From: Phaeobacter bryozoorum
GTDB lineage: Bacteria > Pseudomonadota > Alphaproteobacteria > Rhodobacterales > Rhodobacteraceae
NCBI RefSeq assembly: GCF_041893525.1
Contig: NZ_CP169068.1
DNA length: 64,000 nt
Reading direction: 5' to 3' (one strand)
Positions within the stretch are counted from its first letter, which is position 1, and each line of letters begins with the position of its first letter. The position numbers and the translations under genes were made by a program. Below are positions 34,039-44,157 of this stretch, piece by piece. The notes below the pieces were generated by a model. That model was not told where the DNA came from. It saw only the letters and a program-made list of their open reading frames with translations, and did no database searches.

Positions 34039-34683
34039 TCAGAAACTGTGACCGGTGCCCTGCAGCACGCCATGTTCCAGCGCGTAGCGTGTGAGACCGG
34101 CGGTCGAGGAAATGCCAAGCTTGCGTTTGATGTTCTTGCGATGGGTTTCCACGGTGCGCACCGAGATATCCAGCGCCAGGGCAACGTCCTTGTTGGATTT
34201 ACCCTGTGCGAGTTCGAGCAGAATGGTCTGCTCACGTCCGGTCAGCGCCTCGCGGGCGGGGTCGTCCTTGGGCTTCAGCGAGCCTTCGGCGCCGGTGCAG
34301 AGATATGTCTCGCCACGCATCACCGTGTCGATGGCCTGGCGGATCTCCTCGGTTGGGACATCTTTCAGCACATAGCCCATGGCCCCATGCGCCAGCGCGC
34401 TGGAGATATATTCGGGGCTGTCGTGCATGGACAGGATCAGGATGCGGGTGGCAGGGGTCTGCTCGAGGATGATTTCCGTGGCGCTCAACCCGCCCAGTTT
34501 CGGCATATTTAGATCCATCAGGATCACATCGGGTTTCAGCGCGCGGGCCTCGGCCACCGCCTCTTCGCCGTTGCAGGGGATGCCGACAACCTCGATATCG
34601 TCATAGCTTTCAAGGATGGATTGAATGCCCTCGGCGACCATCGGGTGATCGTCAACGATCAGAACGCGAATGGTATTTGGCAT
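34039..34683 (-). CDS. LuxR/NarL-type response regulator
   Basis: A 214-residue regulator: receiver domain with acidic pocket DD (residues 11-12), phosphoacceptor Asp 57 in VILMDLNMPK, conserved Thr/Ser and Lys in LILSMHDS and GYVLKD; GerE-type HTH at the C-terminus (about 145-210; LTGREQTILLELAQGKSNKD then VALALDISVRTVETHRKNI). The ATG at 34683 follows GGGGGAG. The histidine kinase gene ends 91 bases upstream on the same strand, so they form a two-component pair. The TRAP operon read in the opposite direction is the likely target. Confidence 0.93.
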   Translation of the reverse strand: MPNTIRVLIVDDHPMVAEGIQSILESYDDIEVVGIPCNGEEAVAEARALKPDVILMDLNMPKLGGLSATEIILEQTPATRILILSMHDSPEYISSALAHGAMGYVLKDVPTEEIRQAIDTVMRGETYLCTGAEGSLKPKDDPAREALTGREQTILLELAQGKSNKDVALALDISVRTVETHRKNIKRKLGISSTAGLTRYALEHGVLQGTGHSF

Positions 34684-34774
34684 GGTCTCCCCCCTCATTT
34701 GGCGTGGCGCGGTCCAGCCCGTCGCGTGCATCCACCGGTGCGGCGGCGACAGTCTGGCAAGAGCGCCGATTGGC

Positions 34775-36208
34775 TCAGGACACCCGCTTGGACGCCGGTT
34801 TGGAGGCATCACCCGGGGGCAGCAGATGGCTCAGCGGCAGCAGGACCTCGATCACGGTGCCGCTTTGCGTGCCCCGTGATGACAAAATCCTGAGGGTGCC
34901 GTCAAGCTGTTCGATTTGTTCCTGCATATTGCGCAGCCCGATGCCGGGCCCGCTGCGGTCCTGAACCGGCGGCAGGCCGCGGCCATTGTCGGTGATCCGC
35001 ATAGTGGCGCCGCGCGCGTGCCCGCGCAGATCCATGGTGACCTCCGTCGCCTCGGCGTGGCGTTCGATATTGGTGAGCGCTTCCTGCGCGATCCGATAGA
35101 GCGCAATCTTGGCATCCCCGTCCAGACGGTTGCGGAACACGACAGTGCTGAAACGGGTCTCGATGCCGGTGCGTGCGGCGAAATCATCGGTCAGTGCCTT
35201 CAGCGCCGGGCCAAGGCCGAGATCATCCAGCACACCGGGGCGCAGGTCGCGGCTGATGCGGCGCACCTCGGTGATGGCGGTGCCCAGATGCGAGATCCCT
35301 TTGTTCAGCGGATCCTCGACACGGTCAAAATCTCCCCGCGACAGGCGTCTGCGCGCGTTGTCCAGCGCGTAACGCACCCCGACGAGGAGCTGACTGATCC
35401 CGTCGTGCAGCTCGCGCGCCACCCGGCCGCGCTCTTCCTCCTGGGCGTCGAAAACCCGCTGGGTCAGCTCTTTCAACTTGGCGTCCGCCAGACGACGCTC
35501 GCGGATGTTCAGCACCATGCCGGAGGCGAAGACCAGCCCCAGTGCAAACAGGGTGATGCCACCGATGTAGTAGAACGTACGGCGCACACGGGTCTCGACC
35601 TCGGCGCGCGAGGCCGCGACAGAGGCCAGCACATCGTCAATGAACACCCCGGTGCCGATGGCCCATTGCCAGTCCTGCAAGCCCAGCACATAGGCAACCA
35701 TCTGCGCCTCTTCGCCGGTTGAGGGTTTCTCCCACATAAACGTGTGCCATCCGGCGCCCTGACGGGCCAAGCGGATGAATTCATCCACGACCGGTGTGCC
35801 GCGGCTATCGGTCAGCCCCTTCCAGTTGTTGTTGATGAACTCGGTCTGGCGCGGGCTAACCAGATTGGTGCCGTCGTAGTCATAGACAAAGAAAAACCCG
35901 TCGCGGTCATAGATCATTGCACTGAGGATCTGGGTGACCTTTTCCTTGGCCTCCTCGTCATCTGGCGCCGCCAGACCGTAGATGTGCGAAAACCCATTGC
36001 GGGCCTGGGTCACATAGTTGCGCAGCTCGGCCATCTTGGCCTGCAACAGCTGCTGTTCCAACGCTTTGATCTCGCGTTCGGCCAATGCGCGCGACTGCAC
36101 GGAGACCAGCACGGCAATGGCGGCCCCGGCCACGATCAGCGGCAGCGTCGCCAGCAGGGACAGCTTCTGGGCGTAGTTGGGTCGCAAGAATTGGGGGATC
36201 AGCTGCAT
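34775..36208 (-). CDS. Cache-domain sensor histidine kinase (HisKA_3)
   Basis: A 477-residue membrane kinase: TM1 about residues 17-39, periplasmic single-Cache sensor domain (about 45-205; GFFFVYDYDGTNLVSPRQTE, WHTFMWEKPSTGEEAQMVAY), TM2 about 212-233, HisKA_3 with phospho-His 268 in VARELHDGISQLL, and an HATPase domain ending GIGLRNMQEQIEQLDG. Such Cache sensors bind small carboxylates or similar ligands. The kinase is divergent from a TRAP transporter operon (252 bases between), which suggests it senses the transported substrate and controls uptake through the adjacent regulator. Confidence 0.9.
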   Translation of the reverse strand: MQLIPQFLRPNYAQKLSLLATLPLIVAGAAIAVLVSVQSRALAEREIKALEQQLLQAKMAELRNYVTQARNGFSHIYGLAAPDDEEAKEKVTQILSAMIYDRDGFFFVYDYDGTNLVSPRQTEFINNNWKGLTDSRGTPVVDEFIRLARQGAGWHTFMWEKPSTGEEAQMVAYVLGLQDWQWAIGTGVFIDDVLASVAASRAEVETRVRRTFYYIGGITLFALGLVFASGMVLNIRERRLADAKLKELTQRVFDAQEEERGRVARELHDGISQLLVGVRYALDNARRRLSRGDFDRVEDPLNKGISHLGTAITEVRRISRDLRPGVLDDLGLGPALKALTDDFAARTGIETRFSTVVFRNRLDGDAKIALYRIAQEALTNIERHAEATEVTMDLRGHARGATMRITDNGRGLPPVQDRSGPGIGLRNMQEQIEQLDGTLRILSSRGTQSGTVIEVLLPLSHLLPPGDASKPASKRVS

Positions 36209-36460
36209 GGTCGAATTGTTACGCAATCCGCCCGGAGAATCAAAGCCCCCACAGCTGCGCTCAGCGCGCAATTCTCGGGATCGGCCTTGGCGGTTGTCAC
36301 AGGCTGCCCAGATTTTGGCCAAATAATTTGTCCAAAATGCGGTTTTCTACGCAGTAGTAGGTATTCACATGACGCAGCGTACAGCTAGGCTTGCGTCACT
36401 CGACAAGACCCGCCTCGGGCACAGACCCGGGGCAATCCAATTAAATGGGAGGAGAAACCT

Positions 36461-37543
<1,083 letters not shown>

Positions 37544-37726
37544 CCGCCCCAAGAGTGGGTTCAATCGGATCCTCCGCATCGGCGGGGGATCCTTTCGCAA
37601 TAGCAGCCGACACGGATGGCTCGCGCCATTAGTGTCCATCGGGTCCCAGGATCCGTGCGGCCTGATTATTATCCCTATGATGACGATCCAGACCGCCCGC
37701 GCTGCACGCATTTATTCGAGGGAAAA

Positions 37727-38653
37727 ATGCAGGACGAAAGTGGCGTTTCCTTTTTCGGGACCTTACTGGACGGCCTGATCTGGCTGGTACAGAACATCGC
37801 GGGCGCCTTTTACAACTTCGGCTATGCCGTCGCCAACCCGCAGCTCTGGCTCGACTGGTCGGACAAGGCTTCCATCATGCGGTTCGTCTACTATGGCGGG
37901 TCGGTTGAGTTCTTCTTTGTTGTCTTCACCGCGTTTCTGGTGCTGACGGCGGTCGGCATGTATCGCCGCTCCATCATGTGGGGGGTCGTGCGCGGACTGG
38001 AGGGCTTTGCCAACACGCTGGGTCGGCTGTTTGCCTGGGCAGGTCTTCTGATGGTGCTGCAACAGATCATCATCGTCTTCATGCAGCGGGTGTTTGCGCG
38101 CCCGGACATGAGCTTTGGTCTGGGTATCGCGCTGGAAAAAGACATCAGCTGGTTCGCAGAAGAACTGAAGCTTTACAATGCCTTGGTGGTCTGCCTTTGT
38201 GTCACATACACCTTTGTGCAGGGCGGCCACGTGCGGGTCGATCTGATCTACTCCGGCATCAGCTTCCGGGCCAAGCGGATGGTTGACATGCTGGGATCGC
38301 TGATCTTCATGATGCCCGCCGCGGTGCTGACCTGGATGTATGGCTGGTACTTCCTGTGGCGCCACCTGATCGTGCCGAAGCCCTCGGCCTCGGACACGCT
38401 GGAGCGTCTGGTGATGAAATCCCGCGCGCTGCGCTGGAACATCGAGACCATCGGCTTCAGCCCCAATGGGTTCAACGGATACTTCCTGTTCAAGATCCTT
38501 CTGGTGACATTCGCCGGTATCGTCTTCCTGCATGCCATCGCGTTTTTCTACCGCTCGTATCTTGAGTTTGTGGAAGGCCCCGGCAGCGAGAACAAACACC
38601 TCGACAAGGACAGCCTTGGTGAAGGTGAAGAAGCCTATGAAGGCGCGCATTAA
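37727..38653 (+). CDS. dctQ: TRAP transporter small permease (DctQ type), enlarged
   Basis: A 308-residue membrane subunit, clearly longer than typical DctQ (about 160-200). The ATG at 37727 follows GAGGG at 5 bases; the in-frame stretch upstream to 37616 lacks a start with a ribosome site. Hydrophobic helices lie at about 13-33, 53-75, 98-118, 146-165, 192-212 and 260-282. The core DctQ helices seem to be the middle ones (YTFVQGGHVRVDLIYSGISF is a classic DctQ motif). Extra N-terminal helices (about 1-90) and a C-terminal charged tail make it unusual. It pairs with the equally enlarged dctM. Confidence 0.9.
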   Translation: MQDESGVSFFGTLLDGLIWLVQNIAGAFYNFGYAVANPQLWLDWSDKASIMRFVYYGGSVEFFFVVFTAFLVLTAVGMYRRSIMWGVVRGLEGFANTLGRLFAWAGLLMVLQQIIIVFMQRVFARPDMSFGLGIALEKDISWFAEELKLYNALVVCLCVTYTFVQGGHVRVDLIYSGISFRAKRMVDMLGSLIFMMPAAVLTWMYGWYFLWRHLIVPKPSASDTLERLVMKSRALRWNIETIGFSPNGFNGYFLFKILLVTFAGIVFLHAIAFFYRSYLEFVEGPGSENKHLDKDSLGEGEEAYEGAH

Positions 38654-38669
38654 ATAAGGGACAGCCCCC

Positions 38670-41027
38670 ATGCTATTCGGACTTGATGGCGTTGAAATCG
38701 GCCTGATCATTGTCTTCTTCTGCCTTTTCGGAGGCATTCTCTCCGGCTTTCCAGTGGCCTTTGCCATTGGCGGAGCCGGCATCATCTCCTTCGGGATCAT
38801 TGCGGCGCTCGACAGTGCCGGGATCCTGGTTCACCAGGCCATCGACACCTCGTCGCAGGTCTATCGCGACCTGGTGGGCTCCGGCGTCAAGCCGGATGTC
38901 ATATCGGTGTTCAGATATCCTGAACTGCCACGGGTCGCCGAGGCGGTGTTCCCGCAGGGTTGGGAAGTTGCGATGGACCGCAACATCTCCTTTGTCGTGA
39001 ACCGTATGAACGAACGGGTTCTGGCCGGTGCCTCGATCGAGACCCTGCTGGCAGTGCTGATGTTCGTCCTGATGGGCATCACGCTGGAACGGTCGAAGAT
39101 CGCCAACGACCTGCTGACCACCATGGCGCGCGTCTTTGGTCCGCTGCCCGGCGGTCTGGCAGTTTCCATCGTGGTTGTGGGCGCTTTCCTTGCGGCCTCC
39201 ACCGGGATCGTCGGCGCAACCGTGGTGACCATGGGCCTGCTGGCGCTGCCCACCATGCTGCGCAACAACTATTCGCCGGAACTGGCGACCGGTGTGATCG
39301 CCGCCTCGGGCACGCTGGGGCAGATCATTCCGCCCTCCATCGTGATCGTTCTTCTGGGCACGCTTGCGGGGGATCTCTATTCCACCGCACAGGAAACCCG
39401 TGCGCAGGAATTCGGCTGCTCCGATGCGCTGACCTATCTGGGTGAGCCAGCGGTTGTTTCGGTCGGGACGCTGTTCCAGGCCGCGCTGCTGCCGGGTATC
39501 CTGCTGGCGCTTCTCTATGCGCTCTATGCCTTTGGCTATGCGCTGCTGAATCCGGAAAAAGCTCCGGCAGTTGTGCTTGAGGGCGGTACTGGCGAGCCGA
39601 TCACCCGTGGCGAAGGCCTCACCTGGTTCCTCGGTGTGCCGGTGGCGCTGATTGCAGGTGCGTTGCTGCTGGGCCAGGTGAACCTGATCGGTAGCCAGAA
39701 CATCACGGTTTCGACCTTCTCCGATGCGGGGCAGACGGCATCGCTGCGCACCAATGTGGCTGCGGACTGTCAGGCGGCAATGATTGACCTGCATGGCCAG
39801 GAGGCCTGGGATGCCGCCGTCGCCGAGCAGAAGAGCATCGACGACGCAGGCGGCGTTGCCCAGGCAACCAAGCTGACCGAGGACGAGATGGCCGCAGCCC
39901 GTGTCGCCAAGATCGAAGCCGCGGCTCCGATTGGCACCGGTCTGACCGTGCTGATGGTGCTGATGGGGCTGACGCTGGCGGTTGGTCGCGGGGTTTCGCC
40001 CTCGCGGGATCCCAAGCCCTTGATCCTGGGGGCGATTGGCGTGCTGCTGATTGCGCTGGTCGATATCGTGGCAATTTCACCGACCACGACGCCCGGGGTC
40101 ACCGTGCTGCTGATCGCGCTGCCAAGCCTCCTGGCGCTCTATGGGTGCAAGGTCGCGGCGGTGCGCAGTTCACAGAATGATCTGATCCGCGTGGTGTTCC
40201 CGCCGCTGATCCTGATCATTGCGGTGCTGGGGTCCATTCTGGGCGGCATCACCAACCCGACGCCCGCTGCGGCGCTGGGGGCTGGGGGCGCCATCATGCT
40301 GGCGGCCTACCGCAAGCTGCAGGACCAGGGGAAATCCGGCTGGATCATCATCTGGGCAACCCTTGCGGTGGCGATCTGTATCCTAGTTGGTGTCAACTTC
40401 GATCTGCGGATCAATGGGCAGGATGGGGTTTCGGCAGAGACCATTATCGCCTTTGGTGTGGCCTATGGCGCCTATCTCTTTGCGCTCTTCGGGCTGCTCT
40501 ACGGTTGCTGGGTGCTGTTTAAGGGCGGGGTGCTGACACCGGTGGTGCGCGAAACGGCCAAGGTCACGTCGATGGTCTTCACCATCCTGATCGGCTCGCA
40601 GCTGCTCAATCTGGTGGTGATCTCCTTTGGCGGGGAACACTATATCCAGCAGTTCCTCAAGAGCTTTGACAGCGAGCTGAAGGTCTTCCTGATCGTGATG
40701 GTGGTGCTGTTCATCCTTGGCTTCGTGCTCGACTTCCTGGAGATCATCTACATCGTGATCCCGATTGTCGGGCCGGTGATCTACGGCGGCTCCTTCGATC
40801 CGAAGTGGGTGACCATCATGGTTGCGGTGAACCTGCAGACGTCGTTCCTGACGCCGCCGTTTGGATTTGCGCTGTTCTATCTGCGCGGGGTGGCACCGAA
40901 GGAGGTGACCACAGGCCATATCTATCGCGGGATCCTGCCATTTGTGCTGATCCAGGTGGTGGGTCTGGGGATCCTGTGGATGTTCCCCTCCATCGTGACA
41001 ATCGTGCCGGCGCTGATGCCAAACTGA
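38670..41027 (+). CDS. dctM: TRAP transporter large permease (DctM type) with long insertions
   Basis: A 785-residue membrane subunit; ordinary DctM proteins are about 425-460. The ends keep the family: FPVAFAIGGAGIISFGI near the start, ASTGIVGATVVTMGLLALPT and GTLGQIIPPSIVIVLLG (about 160-235), and LDFLEIIYIVIPIVGPVIYG plus LQTSFLTPPFGFALFYLRGV near the end. Two additions are visible: about 60 residues after the second helix (60-125) and about 300 in the middle (about 280-570), the latter with a soluble stretch around 340-420 and extra helices. It starts 16 bases after dctQ. Together these form one proton- or sodium-driven importer. Confidence 0.92.
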   Translation: MLFGLDGVEIGLIIVFFCLFGGILSGFPVAFAIGGAGIISFGIIAALDSAGILVHQAIDTSSQVYRDLVGSGVKPDVISVFRYPELPRVAEAVFPQGWEVAMDRNISFVVNRMNERVLAGASIETLLAVLMFVLMGITLERSKIANDLLTTMARVFGPLPGGLAVSIVVVGAFLAASTGIVGATVVTMGLLALPTMLRNNYSPELATGVIAASGTLGQIIPPSIVIVLLGTLAGDLYSTAQETRAQEFGCSDALTYLGEPAVVSVGTLFQAALLPGILLALLYALYAFGYALLNPEKAPAVVLEGGTGEPITRGEGLTWFLGVPVALIAGALLLGQVNLIGSQNITVSTFSDAGQTASLRTNVAADCQAAMIDLHGQEAWDAAVAEQKSIDDAGGVAQATKLTEDEMAAARVAKIEAAAPIGTGLTVLMVLMGLTLAVGRGVSPSRDPKPLILGAIGVLLIALVDIVAISPTTTPGVTVLLIALPSLLALYGCKVAAVRSSQNDLIRVVFPPLILIIAVLGSILGGITNPTPAAALGAGGAIMLAAYRKLQDQGKSGWIIIWATLAVAICILVGVNFDLRINGQDGVSAETIIAFGVAYGAYLFALFGLLYGCWVLFKGGVLTPVVRETAKVTSMVFTILIGSQLLNLVVISFGGEHYIQQFLKSFDSELKVFLIVMVVLFILGFVLDFLEIIYIVIPIVGPVIYGGSFDPKWVTIMVAVNLQTSFLTPPFGFALFYLRGVAPKEVTTGHIYRGILPFVLIQVVGLGILWMFPSIVTIVPALMPN

Positions 41028-41048
41028 TTGCAATCAGCCAAAGACGAC

Positions 41049-41077
41049 AAAGGGCCCCGCTTGCGGGGCCCTTTTTT
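41049..41077 (+). terminator. Terminator of the TRAP operon
   Basis: AAAGGGCCCCGC, TT, GCGGGGCCC then TTTTTT. A 9-bp perfect GC stem 22 bases after dctM. Confidence 0.92.
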
Positions 41078-41104
41078 CATGTCGGCACCGGGGCGAAAGC
41101 AGAA

Positions 41105-41176
41105 ACAGGGGCGCTGCCCCTCTGCGCCATGCGGCGCATTCACCCCGGGATATTTGACGCCAGAAGATTGGCCATG
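41105..41176 (+). repeat. Dispersed intergenic repeat
   Basis: GGGGCGCTGCCCC hairpin, then GCGCC-ATG-CGGCGC, then CCCCGGGATATTTGACGCCAG and AAGAT. The tail matches the elements at 60133 (GGGGATATTTCCGGCCAG, AAGAAG) and, inverted, at 18340. All three lie immediately after a gene end. Confidence 0.55.
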
Positions 41177-41235
41177 CAGCCGTTTGCCGATGGCAGCTGA
41201 AGGGGCGGTGCCGAATGGGACCGGCGCCCTGCGGT

Positions 41236-41619
41236 TCAGGTGAGCTGGAGCAGATCCCAGCGGTTGCCGAACGGGTCGCGCCAGACCGCAACCCATCCGT
41301 AGGGTTCATGGCGGGGTGCTTCGTCGAAGGTGACGCCTGCGGCCAGCATGGCGGCATGGTCTCGGGCGAAGTCATCGGTGTGCAGGAACAATCCGACGCG
41401 GCCGCCAAATTGATTGCCGATGATGGTCTTTTGGGCATCACTGTCGGCCCGGGCCAGGATCAGGCTGCCCTCACGGGCGCCCGGCGGCAGGATCCGGACC
41501 CAGCGCTTGCGCCCCTGATCGACATCTTCGGCCAGCTGCCATCCGAGGGTGCCGCAGTAAAACGCGATCGCGCTGTCGTAGTCCGGGACGATCAGCGTCA
41601 CGGCATGAAGAGATTGCAT
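41236..41619 (-). CDS. VOC (glyoxalase/bleomycin-resistance fold) protein
   Basis: A 127-residue protein of two beta-alpha-beta-beta-beta units (about residues 3-50 and 65-125), starting MQSLHAVTLIVPDYDSAIAF and ending with DPFGNRWDLLQLT. The likely metal ligands are His 5, Glu 50-type and the Glu/Asp near the C-terminus, as in glyoxalase-like enzymes. The ATG at 41619 is chosen over in-frame upstream codons, which overlap the upstream gene. It starts 4 bases after bpt and probably shares its transcript. The reaction is unknown. Confidence 0.85.
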   Translation of the reverse strand: MQSLHAVTLIVPDYDSAIAFYCGTLGWQLAEDVDQGRKRWVRILPPGAREGSLILARADSDAQKTIIGNQFGGRVGLFLHTDDFARDHAAMLAAGVTFDEAPRHEPYGWVAVWRDPFGNRWDLLQLT

Positions 41620-41623
41620 TGGG

Positions 41624-42445
41624 TTACCTGCTGTGGCTGCGCGATTCCGGCAGGTGAATATTAGCGACCTGTTCCGCAATCGGATCGGTCGACAGCGGGT
41701 GCGCCGTGTCATCAAAGGCGTCGGGATCGGTCATCGGCTGCCAGGCGCCGCGATGATAGACTTCAAGCCCGGTGAACTTCGCCTTGTAGCCCATCTTGGC
41801 GCTGCCTGGCACCCAATAGCCGAGGTAGACATAGGGCAGCCCGGCCTCGCGCGCGATGTCGATGTGATCCAGGATCATGAAGGTGCCGAGCGAGTTCTGC
41901 GGCAGATCGGGCCGATAGAAGGAATAGACCATGCTCAGCCCATCCTCCAGCACATCGGTCAGCGACACCGCCGTCAGCGCGTTGCTGTCGCGGTCGATAT
42001 ATTCGACGACGCGGCTGCGAATGGGCGTCTCCTCGATCATGGCGGCATATTCGAAGACATCCATATCGGCCATGCCGCCATCGGCGTGCCGGCTGTCGAG
42101 GTAGTTGCGGAACAGCGCATATTGATCTTCGGTCGCCCAGGGAGAGGTCGCGCGCCGATCCAGCCCGGCGTTGCGTTTCAACGTGCGTTTCTGCCCCCGG
42201 CTGGCGGTGAAGGCGGCGACATTGATCCGGGCAGACAGGCAGGCGGAGCAATCGGAGCAGGATGGCCGGTACAGAACATTCTGCGAGCGACGGAATCCCT
42301 GCTGCGACAGGCTGTTGTTGAGCTGTTCGACACCATCGCCCTGCAGGGCGGTGAACAGTTTGCGCTCCATCCGATCTGCCAGATAGGGGCAGGGCTGCGG
42401 CGCAGTCACGTAGAACTGTGGGGCAATCGGCAGAGTGTGGCGCAT
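41624..42445 (-). CDS. bpt: Aspartate/glutamate leucyltransferase
   Basis: Bpt transfers leucine from Leu-tRNA to N-terminal Asp or Glu of proteins, marking them for ClpAP/ClpS degradation (N-end rule). The 273-residue product has the arginyltransferase-family fold: N-terminal region MRHTLPIAPQFYVTAPQPCP, cysteine cluster CSDCSACLSARI (about residues 62-72), and C-terminal acetyltransferase-like domain with FMILDHIDIAREAGLPYVYL and GYWVPGSAKMGYKAKFTGLE. The length fits the family (about 250-280). Confidence 0.94.
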   Translation of the reverse strand: MRHTLPIAPQFYVTAPQPCPYLADRMERKLFTALQGDGVEQLNNSLSQQGFRRSQNVLYRPSCSDCSACLSARINVAAFTASRGQKRTLKRNAGLDRRATSPWATEDQYALFRNYLDSRHADGGMADMDVFEYAAMIEETPIRSRVVEYIDRDSNALTAVSLTDVLEDGLSMVYSFYRPDLPQNSLGTFMILDHIDIAREAGLPYVYLGYWVPGSAKMGYKAKFTGLEVYHRGAWQPMTDPDAFDDTAHPLSTDPIAEQVANIHLPESRSHSR

Positions 42446-42653
42446 CAGGCGGTCAGGTGTCCGTTTGGGCTTGGCACAAATGGCCCCGAGTGTCGCGCGG
42501 GCGCCGAGTACTGATCACGGAGCCGCTGACAGATCGGGGCATTCTGGCCACAGGGTTATCTTGAATGATAGCAATGCCATCGCACTGCGCCAAGAGGCCA
42601 GTTGGGATTAAGGTTTACAGATTGCCCATCTTCGCCTTGAACCAGACGGTGGA

Positions 42654-43085
42654 TCAGCGGCGCCGGTTCAGCATGACGGTGCCCATCACCGCATCCGTCA
42701 GCCCCTGACCGCGCGCGGACATCAGCATCATGAGGATGGAGATCACCTGCAGCAGCGGGAAGGCCATGGAGACTGTATATCCGGCGGTATGCAGCAATGC
42801 GCCCTGACCGTCGAGCTTGCGTCCCGACAGGTCGCGCAATTCGATGCCTGCGACGGCCATGCCCCAGGTCGCGGAACCAGAAGCGATGGTTGCAGCACGA
42901 TAGATGAAACCGATCACCAGATAGAGCAGCGGCCAGATGAACAGCCCGGTAAAGGCGGTGAAAACCACGGCGATACTGGCAAGAACGGTGATCAACAGGC
43001 TGTCGATAAGCCAGGCAAACAGACGTTTGGCAGGGACCAGCTGATAGAAATCAGCCTGGTAGTCTGGATCGGGCAGGGCGGTCAT
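42654..43085 (-). CDS. RDD-family membrane protein
   Basis: A 143-residue protein with an RDD domain: AKRLFAWLIDSLLITVLASI (the Arg/Asp-Asp-type first helix), two further helices (about 45-70 and 105-130), and ATWGMAVAGIELRDLSGRKL. The ATG at 43085 is chosen, since 31 in-frame residues upstream are proline/arginine-rich and unlike the family. The family is small and of mixed, mostly unknown, function, with some transport roles. It is separated from the DUF2852 gene by 172 bases. Confidence 0.87.
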   Translation of the reverse strand: MTALPDPDYQADFYQLVPAKRLFAWLIDSLLITVLASIAVVFTAFTGLFIWPLLYLVIGFIYRAATIASGSATWGMAVAGIELRDLSGRKLDGQGALLHTAGYTVSMAFPLLQVISILMMLMSARGQGLTDAVMGTVMLNRRR

Positions 43086-43257
43086 CAAAGCTTCCTTATC
43101 GCGATAACGGGGTCGAAAGAACCGGGGCGGGGAACCGGGCTCATGGTTTGGCCGTCTGGCCAGGGTGGCGGCTGACACGAGGGCTGATCATCAGCTATGG
43201 CGCCAGGCCGCTCCCGCCGGGATAGGCCCCGCCCAATGCGGGCGGAGCTGGCGCTGG

Positions 43258-43725
43258 TCAGTGACGCTTGCTGCGCGGGCTGTCCGCGTCATCCTCTGCA
43301 TCATCGATTTCGATGGCCTCATCGTCGTTCTGCAGCGCGCGTTCGTGCATGAACTGATCGAACTCCGATTTGTCCTTTGCAGCCCGCAGACGTTGCAGGA
43401 AGGCTTCGAAATCATGCTGTTCCTGCTCCAGCCGTTGCAGCGTATCGGCCTTGTAGGCGTCAAAAGCGCTGTTGCCGGACGGGGTCATCGCGGACATGCC
43501 ATGACGGGCCCAGGATTTACGGCGTGTGGTGCAGGATTTCGAGAACATGCGCTTGCTCCAGATCATGTAAAACAACAGGGCGAGGCCAACCGGCCAGAAA
43601 AAGACGAAGCCGAGGACCATGGCGGCAATCCAGGCGCCTTTGCCTTTGCTGTCGAGCCAGGATTTACTGCGGGAAAACCAGCCCTGTTCGGACGGGTGCG
43701 GGGCGGTAGAGGTGTAACTCGTCAT
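43258..43725 (-). CDS. DUF2852 protein
   Basis: A 155-residue protein: one membrane-spanning region (about residues 33-55, AAMVLGFVFFWPVGLALLFY) followed by a positively charged segment (KRMFSKSCTTRRKSW) and a Gln/Glu-rich coiled-coil part ending in an acidic tail (NDDEAIEIDDAEDDADSPRS). The order hydrophobic helix plus coiled coil fits DUF2852. The ATG at 43725 follows GGAG (ctggagacc); in-frame upstream codons are not preceded by a ribosome site. Its function is unknown. Two dyads upstream may control it. Confidence 0.85.
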   Translation of the reverse strand: MTSYTSTAPHPSEQGWFSRSKSWLDSKGKGAWIAAMVLGFVFFWPVGLALLFYMIWSKRMFSKSCTTRRKSWARHGMSAMTPSGNSAFDAYKADTLQRLEQEQHDFEAFLQRLRAAKDKSEFDQFMHERALQNDDEAIEIDDAEDDADSPRSKRH

Positions 43726-43761
43726 CGGGGTCTCCAGGTTAACGTTGCGAGGTTCGGCGTC

Positions 43762-43842
43762 CATGTAAATGCGCTTCACATTATGGAATATCGGACTGCC
43801 CTCACACGGTTTCAAGCCTGCATGTAAACATTTTTCACATTT
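43762..43842. promoter_or_regulatory. Paired dyads ATGTAAA-N5-TTCACAT upstream of the DUF2852 gene
   Basis: Copy 1 (43762-43783) contains ATGTAAA-TGCGC-TTCACAT and copy 2 (43821-43842) ATGTAAA-CATTT-TTCACAT. They share 16 of 22 positions, all the differences lying in the spacer or last base, and their arms are 6/7 inverted (ATGTRAA). They sit 38-117 bases before the DUF2852 start, 59 bases apart. This looks like a repeated operator for an unidentified dimeric regulator. Confidence 0.5.
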
Positions 43843-44157
43843 TCGCAGATCGAAACAAGTAACCTGTTGATATGTTTTTATTTATTGATGATTTTGTGGC
43901 TAACGGGAGATAAACGGCTGCGCTTTGCTGTCAGACTTTGTGATACATATCCGATGACCTGAACACGCGTTGTATCGCCATTTTGGCAATACTAGGGTGC
44001 CGGTCGGTCACTGGTGCACTGGTTACTAAGACGCTGTCTGACATGCCCCCGGAACTTGAGCGCAGCCGCAGTACCAGCATTAATGTCTCATTCATAAAAG
44101 GGCTATTCCGGTATTCCTTACCTTACGTAAACTTTTGAACTCTGGCAGGGCCAAAGG
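43843..44157. other. Intergenic region before glnE
   Basis: About 315 bases beyond the paired dyads, up to the glnE start. It is relatively AT-rich around 43860-43900. Strings such as GGTCACTGGTGCACTGGTTACT (near 44004) have dyad character, but no match to the NtrC pattern TGCAC-N5-GTGCA. No gene seen. Confidence 0.4.

Noticed and set aside
44000..44025. Possible NtrC site before glnE
   Set aside because: The repeated tggtgcactggt string lacks the TGCAC-N5-GTGCA spacing.
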